From the NCBI RefSeq assembly GCF_000263195.1, contig NC_018748.1, positions 4,712,001 to 4,776,000 on the forward strand: a DNA stretch of 64,000 bases. The letters are read 5' to 3'. Positions 31,993 through 40,156 of the stretch are shown here, piece after piece. Every line of letters starts with the position of its first letter. The stretch's first letter is position 1. Position numbers and translations under genes: made by a program. The DNA is from Emticicia oligotrophica DSM 17448. GTDB lineage: Bacteria > Bacteroidota > Bacteroidia > Cytophagales > Spirosomataceae. The notes beneath the pieces were generated by a model. The model saw only the letters and a list, made by a program, of their open reading frames with translations, did no database searches and had not been told where the DNA came from.

Positions 31993-33369
31993 ATGTCAAA
32001 ACTAACACCCAAAATCGGACTTAGAGCAGCAACTATTTTGGTTGTGAGTGTGATTGTTGGTTCTGGTGTTTTTAAGAAAATAGCCCCAATGTCTGCCGAA
32101 TTGGGTTCGCCTATTTTGGTACTATTATGTTGGATTTTAGCAGGCTTTATTAGTTTAGCAGGAGCACTTTCTACCGCCGAAATGGCAAGTATGTTTCCAG
32201 ATTCAGGCGGAGAATATAATTATTTTCAGAAAATTTATGGTCGTTTTTTTGCATTTCTCTATGGATGGGGCAATTTTACGGTAATGAAAACTGCTTCCAT
32301 TGCAGCCTTGGCTTATATTTTTGCACAATCTTTCAATAGTTTAATTCCACTTCCCAGCTCAACAATTACTTTTACAATTTTTGGATTTAATATTTTTGAA
32401 AATCTTTCAATTAAAATACTCGCAAGTGGATTAGTCATTTTTCTAAGCTTTGTCAATTTTCGAGGAATATCGGTTGCTGAAAGTTTAAGTAACAAGCTTA
32501 CCCATATCATGTTTGGGTCGGTATTGGTATTCATTGTAATAGGCTTATTCTCGACAAAGGGAAACATTATAAATCTTACACAAAATAGTAACGATTTTAC
32601 GAAAATACCCTTAAGTGGATTTTCTTTAGTCAAAGGAATGATGATTGCAAGTCTGGGAGCATTTTGGGGTTATGAAGGTTGGAATCATATTGGTTATATT
32701 GGCGAAGAAATAAAAGAACCTCAAAATAATCTACCATTAGCATTATCATTTGGAACAATAATCGTAATAATTATTTATGTTTCTCTCAATTTATTATTTC
32801 TGTATATTTTGCCAATAGATTATTTTATTCAACTCAATAACACTCCTAATAAAATTGCAGCAATTGAAGTAGCCAATCAATTAATGGGTGAAAAAGGAAT
32901 GATTTTTATTGCTTGCTTGATTTTAGTTACCACACTCAATGCCACCAATAGTTCAATCATGATGTCGGCACGAATTTTTTATGCCATGTCAAGAGATGGC
33001 TTATTCTTTAAGAAGGCCTCCTCTATCCATTCGGTTTATAAAACGCCTGATTTCTCACTTTTGATACAAGCAATATGGTCAATACTTTTAATATGGTCTG
33101 GAACTTTTGACCAACTTACAGATATGCTAGTTTTTGCTTCATTTATCTATTACGGAAGTACCGCTTTAGGAGTAATAATTATGAGGATAAAATTTCCAAA
33201 CATTGAAAGAAAATATAAAGTCATTGCTTATCCAATTCTTCCCATTTTCTTTGTTACTTTTTGTGTGTTACTATTTATTATTACAATATACAATCAGCCC
33301 AAAGAAGCACTGCTAGGACTTGGATTAATTGGAACGGGTATTCCTTTTTATCTATTTTGGCGGAAATAA
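31993..33369 (+). CDS. APC-superfamily amino acid permease
   Basis: 458 aa with about 12 membrane helices. The first helix has the broken G-S-G-V-F-K-K segment of APC transporters, and G-G-E-Y-N-Y-F-Q, G-A-F-W-G-Y-E-G-W-N and N-A-T-N-S-S-I-M-M-S-A-R also fit. It resembles LAT/b0,+-like exchangers and bacterial relatives. As the last gene of the D-amino-acid operon it probably imports the amino acid or dipeptide produced in the periplasm by the fusion hydrolase. Substrate preference is inferred only from context. Confidence 0.9.
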   Translation: MSKLTPKIGLRAATILVVSVIVGSGVFKKIAPMSAELGSPILVLLCWILAGFISLAGALSTAEMASMFPDSGGEYNYFQKIYGRFFAFLYGWGNFTVMKTASIAALAYIFAQSFNSLIPLPSSTITFTIFGFNIFENLSIKILASGLVIFLSFVNFRGISVAESLSNKLTHIMFGSVLVFIVIGLFSTKGNIINLTQNSNDFTKIPLSGFSLVKGMMIASLGAFWGYEGWNHIGYIGEEIKEPQNNLPLALSFGTIIVIIIYVSLNLLFLYILPIDYFIQLNNTPNKIAAIEVANQLMGEKGMIFIACLILVTTLNATNSSIMMSARIFYAMSRDGLFFKKASSIHSVYKTPDFSLLIQAIWSILLIWSGTFDQLTDMLVFASFIYYGSTALGVIIMRIKFPNIERKYKVIAYPILPIFFVTFCVLLFIITIYNQPKEALLGLGLIGTGIPFYLFWRK

Positions 33370-33370
33370 A

Positions 33371-33405
33371 AAAGCTCAAAAAAAAGTTTGAAGCTTAAAT
33401 TTTTT
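33371..33405 (+). terminator. Weak hairpin terminator after the permease gene
   Basis: AAGCTCAAA and GTTTGAAGCTT pair with one bulged base and are followed by a T run (33401-33405). Convergent with nuoD. Confidence 0.4.
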
Positions 33406-33420
33406 AAAACATTTTCAAAA

Positions 33421-34671
33421 TTATCTATCAACTTCTCCCATTACCACATCTAATGAGCCGATAACAGCAATTAAATCGGCAATCATTCCGCCAATTGAAA
33501 GTTCGGTAAGAACAGATAAATTATTATAAGAACAAGCCCTTGCTTTTACTCTTGTTGGCACATCAGAGCGTCCATCAGTTCTGAAAAAGAACCCTAATTC
33601 TCCTTTTGGATTTTCTGCTCTACAATAAAAATCCATTTTGGGTGGACGAATCTTTTTGGGCAATAGAGTTTGTGGGTCAAAATCATTAGTACGTTTGTGT
33701 TCTTTGGTAAGTTTTTCCAGACATTGCTCAATAATCTTCAAAGACTCCCAACATTCCTGAACCCTTACATTATTTCTATCCCAACAATCTCCAACTTTAC
33801 CAGCCTCTCCCTTCCCAACTGGAATATCAAAATCAATTTCTCCATAAACAGAATAATTATCGACTTTTCTCAAATCCCACTTGAGTCCAGAACCACGTAA
33901 TACTGGCCCAGTACACCCATAATTAATGGCCATCGGTAATGGTAAAACCCCAACATTTGCAGTACGATTGATAAAAATGTGGTTTTCAATAACTAGCTGC
34001 TGTAACTCTATAAGCTTAGGTTTTAGGTAAGCTACAAATTCTCGACAACGGTCTTCAAATCCTACGGGTAAATCATAGAATAAGCCTCCAACCCAAATAT
34101 AGTTGTATAACATACGAGCCCCACTCAACCATTCTAACATACGCATAATATGCTCGCGGTCGCGGAATAACCACAAAAATGCAGTTGTGGCACCCATATC
34201 AGCACCGTAAGTTCCAATTGCAATAAAATGAGAAGCCAATCTATTCAATTCAGCAACTAAAACCCTGATATATTCTATTCTTTTCGGAATATCTTTATCA
34301 ATTCCTAACATTTTTTCGAGCCCCATCACATAAGCTAACTCCGAATTCATGGCAGCTACATAATCGAGTCTATCAACAAAAGGAATCGTTTGATTAAAGG
34401 GTAAGTTTTCAGCATGTTTTTCAAAACAACGATGCAAATAACCCAAATGTGGTACAACATCGGCAATAATTTCGCCATCTGTCACCACCTCTAAACGCAA
34501 AACTCCGTGCGTAGAAGGGTGCTGAGGCCCAAGATTTATAACCATTTCTTCAGAATACAAATCATCTTGTTTGTATTTATTAGGTTCAGAAATAGTTAAG
34601 TTTTCGGGACGATATTTATATTGAATTGTTTTCAAGTTTCCTGAATTCAGATGATTTTTAGATAAATACAC
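33421..34671 (-). CDS. nuoD: NADH-quinone oxidoreductase subunit D (isolated gene)
   Basis: 416 aa. The core is unmistakable: N-L-G-P-Q-H-P-S-T-H-G-V-L-R, P-H-L-G-Y-L-H-R-C-F-E-K, R-L-A-S-H-F-I-A, D-M-G-A-T-T-A-F-L-W, T-G-P-V-L-R-G-S-G and the C-terminal G-S-L-D-V-V-M-G-E-V-D-R. NuoD lines the quinone pocket of complex I. The frame allows a GTG start at 34671, with a stop 18 nt upstream; the next ATG would begin just before the G-P-Q-H-P motif. None of the other nuo genes flank it, so it is either relocated or a second copy. Confidence 0.95.
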   Translation of the reverse strand: MYLSKNHLNSGNLKTIQYKYRPENLTISEPNKYKQDDLYSEEMVINLGPQHPSTHGVLRLEVVTDGEIIADVVPHLGYLHRCFEKHAENLPFNQTIPFVDRLDYVAAMNSELAYVMGLEKMLGIDKDIPKRIEYIRVLVAELNRLASHFIAIGTYGADMGATTAFLWLFRDREHIMRMLEWLSGARMLYNYIWVGGLFYDLPVGFEDRCREFVAYLKPKLIELQQLVIENHIFINRTANVGVLPLPMAINYGCTGPVLRGSGLKWDLRKVDNYSVYGEIDFDIPVGKGEAGKVGDCWDRNNVRVQECWESLKIIEQCLEKLTKEHKRTNDFDPQTLLPKKIRPPKMDFYCRAENPKGELGFFFRTDGRSDVPTRVKARACSYNNLSVLTELSIGGMIADLIAVIGSLDVVMGEVDR

Positions 34672-34706
34672 GAGAAAATTTGTAAGTTACTACTTTATAA
34701 TATTCG

Positions 34707-35579
34707 CTATTTGATATAAAAAATATTACTTACCGAACGTTCGCCTGCGTGGTCAAACAATTTATTATCGGAAGGGTAATTCACAACACCATTTTCTGGC
34801 TGACCTTTGATATACATCGTCGTTGAACCTCCACCATCAAAATTGATAGCATCTTTACAATTCAATGCTTTAGCTAAGGTAGTTAATTCAGCCAGCGTCA
34901 TACCAAAAGCTTCCGACGAACGACCATCCACAGTAATCAACATTAATTTATTATTATTTGTTACACAAGCACAAGTACGCGGGTGTCTATTATCATTGAA
35001 TGAGGTTTGAGGTAAGTTTTCCTGCACATTATTGAGTATTAATAATGGCCCAGTTAACAGTACGTTTTCGGCATTTACGGTTCGCTCCCAACCTATTTTT
35101 GCCTCACCTTTAATAATTTTCACCTCATTTTTTTGAATAGTAAGTGCAGAAATCGCGTGGAAAGGCAAACGAGGTACATTATCAAACCTTGTAGTATCAA
35201 TGATTGTACCTCCGATTTTCAGGAAATCTACCGCACCTCCATTTTTAGTATCAAAAAATCCTGCATTCACTGCAGCTAGAGCTCCTATATTTGCTGCAAT
35301 GGTGCTCGTTTTTAACAATAATCGCTTAGCTTGCGTATCTTTTCTTTGAGTATCGGCTGCTGCAATTCCAAACAAAAAATGCTTCGAATGATTAGGTATC
35401 TCTAAAATATTAATTGATTGGTTAGAAAAAAAAAGCTCTTTATCCTTTAAATGCACACGCTTCCAAACAAACTTTTTACCTAACTTCGTAGTTACCCAAT
35501 TAGCATTTTTTATTGTGCTTTCTTCATTTTGTGCAAAACAAAAATGTGAGATAAAAAGTAATATCAAAAATTTTCTCAT
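34707..35579 (-). CDS. Secreted phosphodiester glycosidase family protein (NAGPA domain)
   Basis: 290 aa. A short signal peptide (M-R-K-F-L-I-L-L-F-I-S-H, cleavage near residue 16) precedes a NAGPA-type domain: A-A-V-N-A-G-F-F-D, H-P-R-T-C-A-C-V, L-I-T-V-D-G-R and the signature D-A-I-N-F-D-G-G-G-S-T-T-M. The mammalian family member removes GlcNAc from phosphodiesters; bacterial members are thought to act on sugar-phosphodiester polymers in the envelope. It reads divergently from the 3-methyladenine glycosylase gene 29 nt away. Function in this organism is unproven. Confidence 0.88.
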   Translation of the reverse strand: MRKFLILLFISHFCFAQNEESTIKNANWVTTKLGKKFVWKRVHLKDKELFFSNQSINILEIPNHSKHFLFGIAAADTQRKDTQAKRLLLKTSTIAANIGALAAVNAGFFDTKNGGAVDFLKIGGTIIDTTRFDNVPRLPFHAISALTIQKNEVKIIKGEAKIGWERTVNAENVLLTGPLLILNNVQENLPQTSFNDNRHPRTCACVTNNNKLMLITVDGRSSEAFGMTLAELTTLAKALNCKDAINFDGGGSTTMYIKGQPENGVVNYPSDNKLFDHAGERSVSNIFYIK

Positions 35580-35608
35580 TCGTTAGGTTATTTTTTTCAA
35601 AAGTACAG

Positions 35609-36187
35609 ATGCAAAACCTTCTTCCCAAAGAATTTTACGAAAAACATGATACGATTACTCTTTCTAAGCTTCTTTTAGGCTGTACTCTAATTCATGAAAG
35701 TCTGGAAGGAAGAACAGCAGGGATTATTGTAGAAACAGAAGCTTATTTGAAAGATGACCCCGCCTGCCATGCCTATCGAAAAAAATCAGCTAGAAACGCC
35801 CCAATGTTTGAGAATGCAGGAATTACCTACGTTTATTTGATTTATGGAATGCATCATTGTGTCAATATTGTTAGTGGCGGTGAAGGTGTTGGAGAAGCAG
35901 TATTAATTCGAGCTCTTGAACCAACTGAGGGCATTGAATTGATGCAAAAACGCAGAAAAACAAATGACCTCAAAAACCTTTGTAGCGGGCCAGGCAAATT
36001 GGTACAAGCCATGGGTATTACGCTTGACTTCAATTTTTTACCGCTCTATTCTGAAGATTTTTATTGTATTGAGCGAAAAAATCATAACTTTTCAATCGTT
36101 ACTACCACTCGTATTGGCATCACGCAAGGAGCAGACTTACCTTACAGGTTTTATATCGACGGAAATAAGTTTGTTAGTAGGAAGTAA
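35609..36187 (+). CDS. 3-methyladenine DNA glycosylase, AAG/Mpg family
   Basis: 192 aa. Typical AAG features are I-I-V-E-T-E-A-Y with the catalytic Glu, D-P-A-C-H-A-Y, R-N-A-P-M-F, Y-V-Y-L-I-Y-G-M-H-H-C-V-N-I-V, V-L-I-R-A-L-E-P and C-S-G-P-G-K-L-V-Q-A-M-G. It flips out and excises alkylated purines such as 3-methyladenine in base-excision repair. Monocistronic; it ends before a strong terminator shared with tgt. Confidence 0.95.
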   Translation: MQNLLPKEFYEKHDTITLSKLLLGCTLIHESLEGRTAGIIVETEAYLKDDPACHAYRKKSARNAPMFENAGITYVYLIYGMHHCVNIVSGGEGVGEAVLIRALEPTEGIELMQKRRKTNDLKNLCSGPGKLVQAMGITLDFNFLPLYSEDFYCIERKNHNFSIVTTTRIGITQGADLPYRFYIDGNKFVSRK

Positions 36188-36230
36188 ATTAAAGGAAGAC
36201 TTCGCTTAAAGCGAAGTCTTCCTTTAATTT
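36186..36230. terminator. Bidirectional terminator between the AAG glycosylase gene and tgt
   Basis: A perfect 22-nt inverted repeat: 36186-36207 is complementary to 36209-36230, with an AAGGAAGACTTCGC core and A/T runs on both outer sides. The convergent genes end at or inside it. Confidence 0.9.
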
Positions 36231-37359
36231 ATAATCTATACATGGTTTGCTTAACCATTGCGTTTTTCCAAGTGGCAAAATCGCCCGCTAAGATATGTTC
36301 TCGAGCTTTACCAACCAACCACAAATAGAATGTCAAGTTATGAATACTTGCAATTTGTGCTGCCAAGATTTCATCACATTTAACTAAGTGTCGAAGATAT
36401 GCTTTTGAGTAAAATGTGCTAGCATATCCGCCTAACGCTTCGTCAATCGGAGAGAAATCATCTTTCCATTTTTCGTTTTTAATATTGATAATTCCTTGCG
36501 TTGTAAACAACATTCCATTACGTGCATTTCGAGTGGGCATTACGCAATCGAACATATCAATTCCTAAAGCGATTCCCTCCAAAATATTTTCAGGAGTACC
36601 TACACCCATCAAATATCTTGGTTTCTCCTTAGGTAATATATCATTCACATAATCTATTGTTTCATACATTTTTTCGGCGGGCTCCCCTACTGCCAAACCA
36701 CCAATAGCATTTCCTTCACGATTTTGTTCGGCAATAAATTCAGCCGACTGAATACGCAAATCTTTGTAAACACTTCCTTGTACAATTGGAAAAAGAGTTT
36801 GTGAATAACCATACTTTCCCTCTGTACTATCAAAACGGTCAATACATCTCTTCAACCAGCGGTGAGTCATTTCCATTGATTTCTTGGCATAATTATAATC
36901 ACATGGATACGGAGCACATTCATCAAAAGCCATGATAATATCGGCCCCAATTACACGCTGAATATCCATCACACTTTCGGGCGTAAATAAATGTCTCGAA
37001 CCATCAATATGAGATTGAAACTTTACCCCTTCCTCAGAAATTTTACGAATATCTTTCAAGGAAAATACCTGATACCCCCCCGAATCTGTCAATATTGGTC
37101 CGCTCCACCCATTAAATTTGTGTAATCCTCCAGCACGTTCAAGAATATCAAGTCCGGGACGAAGATAAAGATGATAAGTATTTCCTAAAATGATTTGAGC
37201 TTTGATTTCGTCGACTAACTCACGTTGATGTACAGCTTTAACAGTTGCAGCAGTACCCACGGGCATAAATATAGGAGTTAAAATCTCTCCGTGGTCAGTT
37301 GTAATTTTTCCCGCACGAGCCTTCGTTTGAGAATCCGTTTTTTGTAATTCGTATTTCAT
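36229..37359 (-). CDS. tgt: tRNA-guanine(34) transglycosylase Tgt
   Basis: 376 aa from the ATG at 37359; the longer frame adds seven poorly conserved residues. Family features are T-D-S-G-G-Y-Q-V-F-S-L, M-A-F-D-E-C-A-P-Y-P, G-G-L-A-V-G-E, Y-L-M-G-V-G-T-P and M-F-D-C-V-M-P-T-R-N-A-R-N-G with the nucleophilic Asp. It exchanges guanine for preQ1 at the wobble position of GUN-anticodon tRNAs, which include the tRNA-Asn in this window. The usual C-x-C-x2-C zinc motif near the C-terminus is absent (the region reads D-E-A-L-G-G-Y-A-S-T), though the following His in I-H-N-L is kept. This loss appears to be common in Bacteroidota. Confidence 0.95.
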   Translation of the reverse strand: MKYELQKTDSQTKARAGKITTDHGEILTPIFMPVGTAATVKAVHQRELVDEIKAQIILGNTYHLYLRPGLDILERAGGLHKFNGWSGPILTDSGGYQVFSLKDIRKISEEGVKFQSHIDGSRHLFTPESVMDIQRVIGADIIMAFDECAPYPCDYNYAKKSMEMTHRWLKRCIDRFDSTEGKYGYSQTLFPIVQGSVYKDLRIQSAEFIAEQNREGNAIGGLAVGEPAEKMYETIDYVNDILPKEKPRYLMGVGTPENILEGIALGIDMFDCVMPTRNARNGMLFTTQGIINIKNEKWKDDFSPIDEALGGYASTFYSKAYLRHLVKCDEILAAQIASIHNLTFYLWLVGKAREHILAGDFATWKNAMVKQTMYRL

Positions 37360-37450
37360 ACAACAAATTTCCATCTTCATTTTGGCTAATACAAGTATTT
37401 ATTCATTGATTTTTTACGAATAAGTATCGAATCCTTTCATTGAAGGTTTG

Positions 37451-37458
37451 TATATTTG
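37451..37458 (+). promoter_or_regulatory. Candidate -7 box for the membrane glycosyltransferase gene
   Basis: TATATTTG fits TAnnTTTG and ends 28 nt before the ATG at 37487. No clear TTG at -33. Confidence 0.45.
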
Positions 37459-37486
37459 CACAATATTTCACCTAAACTACATTTGC

Positions 37487-38701
37487 ATGGTGTTTTGGCA
37501 CTATTTACTACCGTTTGTTTTTTTTGCAGCATTAATTATTCAATTAGTATATATACTGGGAATTTTCACTGGTCTGCTTTCACATGATGACCATGAGCCC
37601 GATTCTGAACAAAAGAATAAGCCTGGAGTTTCGATAATTGTTGCAGCTTGGAATGAATTAGAAAATCTTAAAGAGCTTCTTCCCTTACTTGAAGCTCAGG
37701 ATTATCCTGATTTTGAGATTATTGTTTCTGATGACCGCTCAGTAGATGGTACTTATGATTACTTACTGTTCAATGAAGGGAATTTTAAAAAAGTAAAATT
37801 TGTACGAATTGAAAGCCTCCCTTCTCATTTTACGGCTAAAAAATACGCTGTTACGATGGGTATTAAAAAAGCAAGTAAAGAAATTATCTTACTGACTGAT
37901 GCCGACTGTCGTCCAAGCAGTAATCAATGGGTTGCTACGATGGTAGCTCAACTTTCTCAAGGAAAAGATATTGTTTTGGGTTTTTCTCCTTACGAATATT
38001 TTGATACCAGATTAAATTCACTTATTCGCTACGAAACCTTTCAAACTGCCTTACAATATTTTTCGTTTGCATTAGCTAAAATCCCATATATGGGTATTGG
38101 ACGAAACCTAATGTATCGTCGTGAGTTATTTTGGGTAACTAATGGTTTTTCTAGTCATCATGGCCTTTTAGGGGGTGATGATGATTTATTCGTGAATGAA
38201 GCATCTAATAAAGATAATGTGGCGGTATGTATCAGTTCTGACACACACATGATTTCAGAGCCTAAGAAAACATGGAGCGAATGGATTACCCAAAAACGCC
38301 GTCATTTATCGGTTGGAAAACGATATAAATTCCGCGACAAATTTCTATTAGGCTCATTGGCAATTAGCCACCTGATTAGTTGGTTTTGGGTTCTACCTGC
38401 ATTTTTTATCAAACCAGATTGGTTCGAAGCACCTGAATGGTCGAGAATACCTACTTATTTATTAGATGACCATAATTTGCAAGATTTTTATCCATATAAT
38501 GATTGGATGAGATTAGTAACCTTTGTATTCTTTGTTTGGTTATTGATTCGTTGGATTGTTTTGGCCAAGGCAAATAATAAATTAAACAATACGATTAGCT
38601 CGTGGAAAATACCTTACTACGATATGCTTTATGCCGTATATTATCTTATTTTTGGTTTAATAACATTATTCTCAAATCCCAAAAAAATAAAATGGCGTTA
38701 A
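37487..38701 (+). CDS. Membrane glycosyltransferase, family 2
   Basis: 404 aa from the ATG at 37487; the frame opens 13 codons earlier at a TTG that adds residues before the first membrane helix. One N-terminal helix (about 5-27) is followed by a GT-A domain: V-S-I-I-V-A-A-W-N-E, D-D-R-S-V-D-G-T, T-D-A-D-C-R-P (DxD) and Q-K-R-R-H-L-S-V-G-K, the QxxRW-like site. Two or three helices follow near the C-terminus. This is the layout of processive or membrane-bound GT2 enzymes. The sugar and acceptor are unknown. rsmG follows 28 nt later. Confidence 0.88.
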   Translation: MVFWHYLLPFVFFAALIIQLVYILGIFTGLLSHDDHEPDSEQKNKPGVSIIVAAWNELENLKELLPLLEAQDYPDFEIIVSDDRSVDGTYDYLLFNEGNFKKVKFVRIESLPSHFTAKKYAVTMGIKKASKEIILLTDADCRPSSNQWVATMVAQLSQGKDIVLGFSPYEYFDTRLNSLIRYETFQTALQYFSFALAKIPYMGIGRNLMYRRELFWVTNGFSSHHGLLGGDDDLFVNEASNKDNVAVCISSDTHMISEPKKTWSEWITQKRRHLSVGKRYKFRDKFLLGSLAISHLISWFWVLPAFFIKPDWFEAPEWSRIPTYLLDDHNLQDFYPYNDWMRLVTFVFFVWLLIRWIVLAKANNKLNNTISSWKIPYYDMLYAVYYLIFGLITLFSNPKKIKWR

Positions 38702-38729
38702 GCCATCCAACCTTAAAAAGGTATTGTTT

Positions 38730-39359
38730 ATGTCTGATTTAAGTTTAATAACAAAATATTTTCCAAACTTGACCGAAACGCAAATTGCACAATTCGGTCA
38801 ATTGCAAGAACTATATCGTTTCTGGAATTCACAAATAAATGTTGTTTCGCGACAAGATATTGAAAACCTTTACGAGAAACACATATTACACTCGCTTGGA
38901 ATTGCAAAAGTCACAAAATTTAAGCCCGGTACAGAAATCATGGATGTAGGAACTGGCGGTGGCTTCCCGGGCATTCCCTTAGCGATTATGTTTCCAGATT
39001 GTCAGTTTCACTTAGTTGACTCTATTGGAAAAAAAATAAAGGTTGTCACTGAGGTTTCGCAAGCACTTGGTTTAAAAAACTTAACTGCCCAACACGAACG
39101 AGCAGAGAATGTGGCAAGCGACTTTGATTTTATTGTCAGTAGAGCCGTTACACGATTAAAACCTTTTTATGGATGGGTAAAAGATAAAGTTACTCGTAAT
39201 CAGTTTAATGATTTAAAAAATGGCATATTGTATCTAAAAGGTGGTGACCTTACTGAAGAATTAGAGGAGTATGGCGGTAAATACAGATTATATGATTTAG
39301 CCGACCATTTTAGTGAAGAGTTTTTTGAGACTAAAAAGGTAGTTTATGTACCTTTCTAA
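38730..39359 (+). CDS. rsmG: 16S rRNA (guanine527-N7)-methyltransferase RsmG
   Basis: 209 aa from the ATG at 38730. The SAM-binding loop is D-V-G-T-G-G-G-F-P-G-I-P-L, preceded by the R-Q-D-I-E-N-L-Y-E-K-H-I family helix, and the later F-I-V-S-R-A-V-T-R-L matches RsmG. It methylates G527 in the 530 loop of 16S rRNA, a change whose loss gives low-level streptomycin resistance. It lies in a short run with the upstream glycosyltransferase. Confidence 0.95.
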   Translation: MSDLSLITKYFPNLTETQIAQFGQLQELYRFWNSQINVVSRQDIENLYEKHILHSLGIAKVTKFKPGTEIMDVGTGGGFPGIPLAIMFPDCQFHLVDSIGKKIKVVTEVSQALGLKNLTAQHERAENVASDFDFIVSRAVTRLKPFYGWVKDKVTRNQFNDLKNGILYLKGGDLTEELEEYGGKYRLYDLADHFSEEFFETKKVVYVPF

Positions 39360-39417
39360 ATTAAAACCTAATGACACGATTGTTTTAGATTGAAAACAGC
39401 ACAAATAATTTAATATT

Positions 39418-39702
39418 ATGAACGAAAGATTTTCAGCAAGTACACTCAAAAACCCTTTAATGCCCGATGAAGTTATTTTCAGTGAAAAGGGTGTGACTTT
39501 CAAAGAAAGAAAAGTTTTAAGTAGCACCGAAAACTTTGTTTTCTATAACGATATTGCAGGCGTTGAAATAGACTCGGGGATGTTTTTTTCAACTATTAGA
39601 ATCAAAGCAAGAGCTCGCGAACAAGAAATTGTAATTGAGAACTTTGCGAAGTCTGATGCACGAAAAATAAAAGAATTAATTCTTGAACGTGCAAGACACT
39701 GA
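39418..39702 (+). CDS. Small conserved-looking protein, possible PH-like fold
   Basis: 94 aa with no signal peptide. The order of predicted strands (E-V-I-F-S-E-K-G-V-T-F, T-E-N-F-V-F-Y-N-D-I-A-G-V-E-I, F-S-T-I-R-I-K-A, Q-E-I-V-I-E-N-F) followed by one C-terminal helix (A-R-K-I-K-E-L-I-L-E) is what a small bacterial PH-like domain would show. No family is recognised with certainty. Codon use looks like that of its neighbours. It lies 58 nt after rsmG. Confidence 0.7.
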   Translation: MNERFSASTLKNPLMPDEVIFSEKGVTFKERKVLSSTENFVFYNDIAGVEIDSGMFFSTIRIKARAREQEIVIENFAKSDARKIKELILERARH

Positions 39703-39759
39703 ATATCAGTTAACTAAAAAAAACTTTCAAAAAAAGTAAAAAAATATTCAACGGAGGTC

Positions 39760-39790
39760 TTGACAAATAAAAATAAAAGCTATACCTTTG
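39760..39790 (+). promoter_or_regulatory. Bacteroidota-type promoter of tRNA-Asn
   Basis: TTG (39760-39762), a 20-nt spacer and TACCTTTG (39783-39790) match the TTG/TAnnTTTG housekeeping promoter of Bacteroidota closely. The tRNA begins 50 nt after the box. Confidence 0.85.
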
Positions 39791-39840
39791 CATCATGATT
39801 TCGGGACGAGGTAAACGAGAAACGAAATTAACAAAAGGAT

Positions 39841-39914
39841 TCCCGAATAGCTCAGTCGGTTAGAGCATCTGACTGTTAATCAGAGGGTCGCTGGTTCGAG
39901 CCCAGCTTCGGGAG
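39841..39914 (+). tRNA. tRNA-Asn (anticodon GTT)
   Basis: 74 nt. The acceptor arms TCCCGAA (39841-39847) and TTCGGGA (39907-39913) pair perfectly, with discriminator G. The D-arm contains AGCTCAGTCGGTTAGAGC. The anticodon stem TCTGA/TCAGA encloses CTGTTAA with anticodon GTT. The T-arm has GGTTCGAGCC. CCA is not encoded. The wobble G is a substrate for the Tgt/queuosine pathway. Confidence 0.97.
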
Positions 39915-39921
39915 CAAGTTA

Positions 39922-39953
39922 AAAGCCTTATAATCAATAGATTATAAGGCTTT
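39922..39953 (+). terminator. Terminator of tRNA-Asn
   Basis: AAAGCCTTATAATC (39922-39935) pairs with GATTATAAGGCTTT (39940-39953), loop AATA, followed by more T. Confidence 0.88.
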
Positions 39954-40156
39954 TTTTATTATTAATCAAGATTTTAAAGTACAACTAGCAATACAATTAG
40001 CAATACACAATTAATATGATAGGAAACTTAACCTTTTCCACAATAAAAGTATTTTCGCAAAAATTATTAAATATTATACTGATAATGGTATAATGCTTAA
40101 TAATGACCCTCTTTTATTAACGGGAAGCTCGAAAATATTGGGTTCACACCCAAAAA

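Noticed and set aside
39841-39914. tRNA-Asn as the boundary of a full genomic island
   Set aside because: No integrase, no repeated tRNA 3' end and no mobile genes are visible in the window; only weak direct repeats remain.
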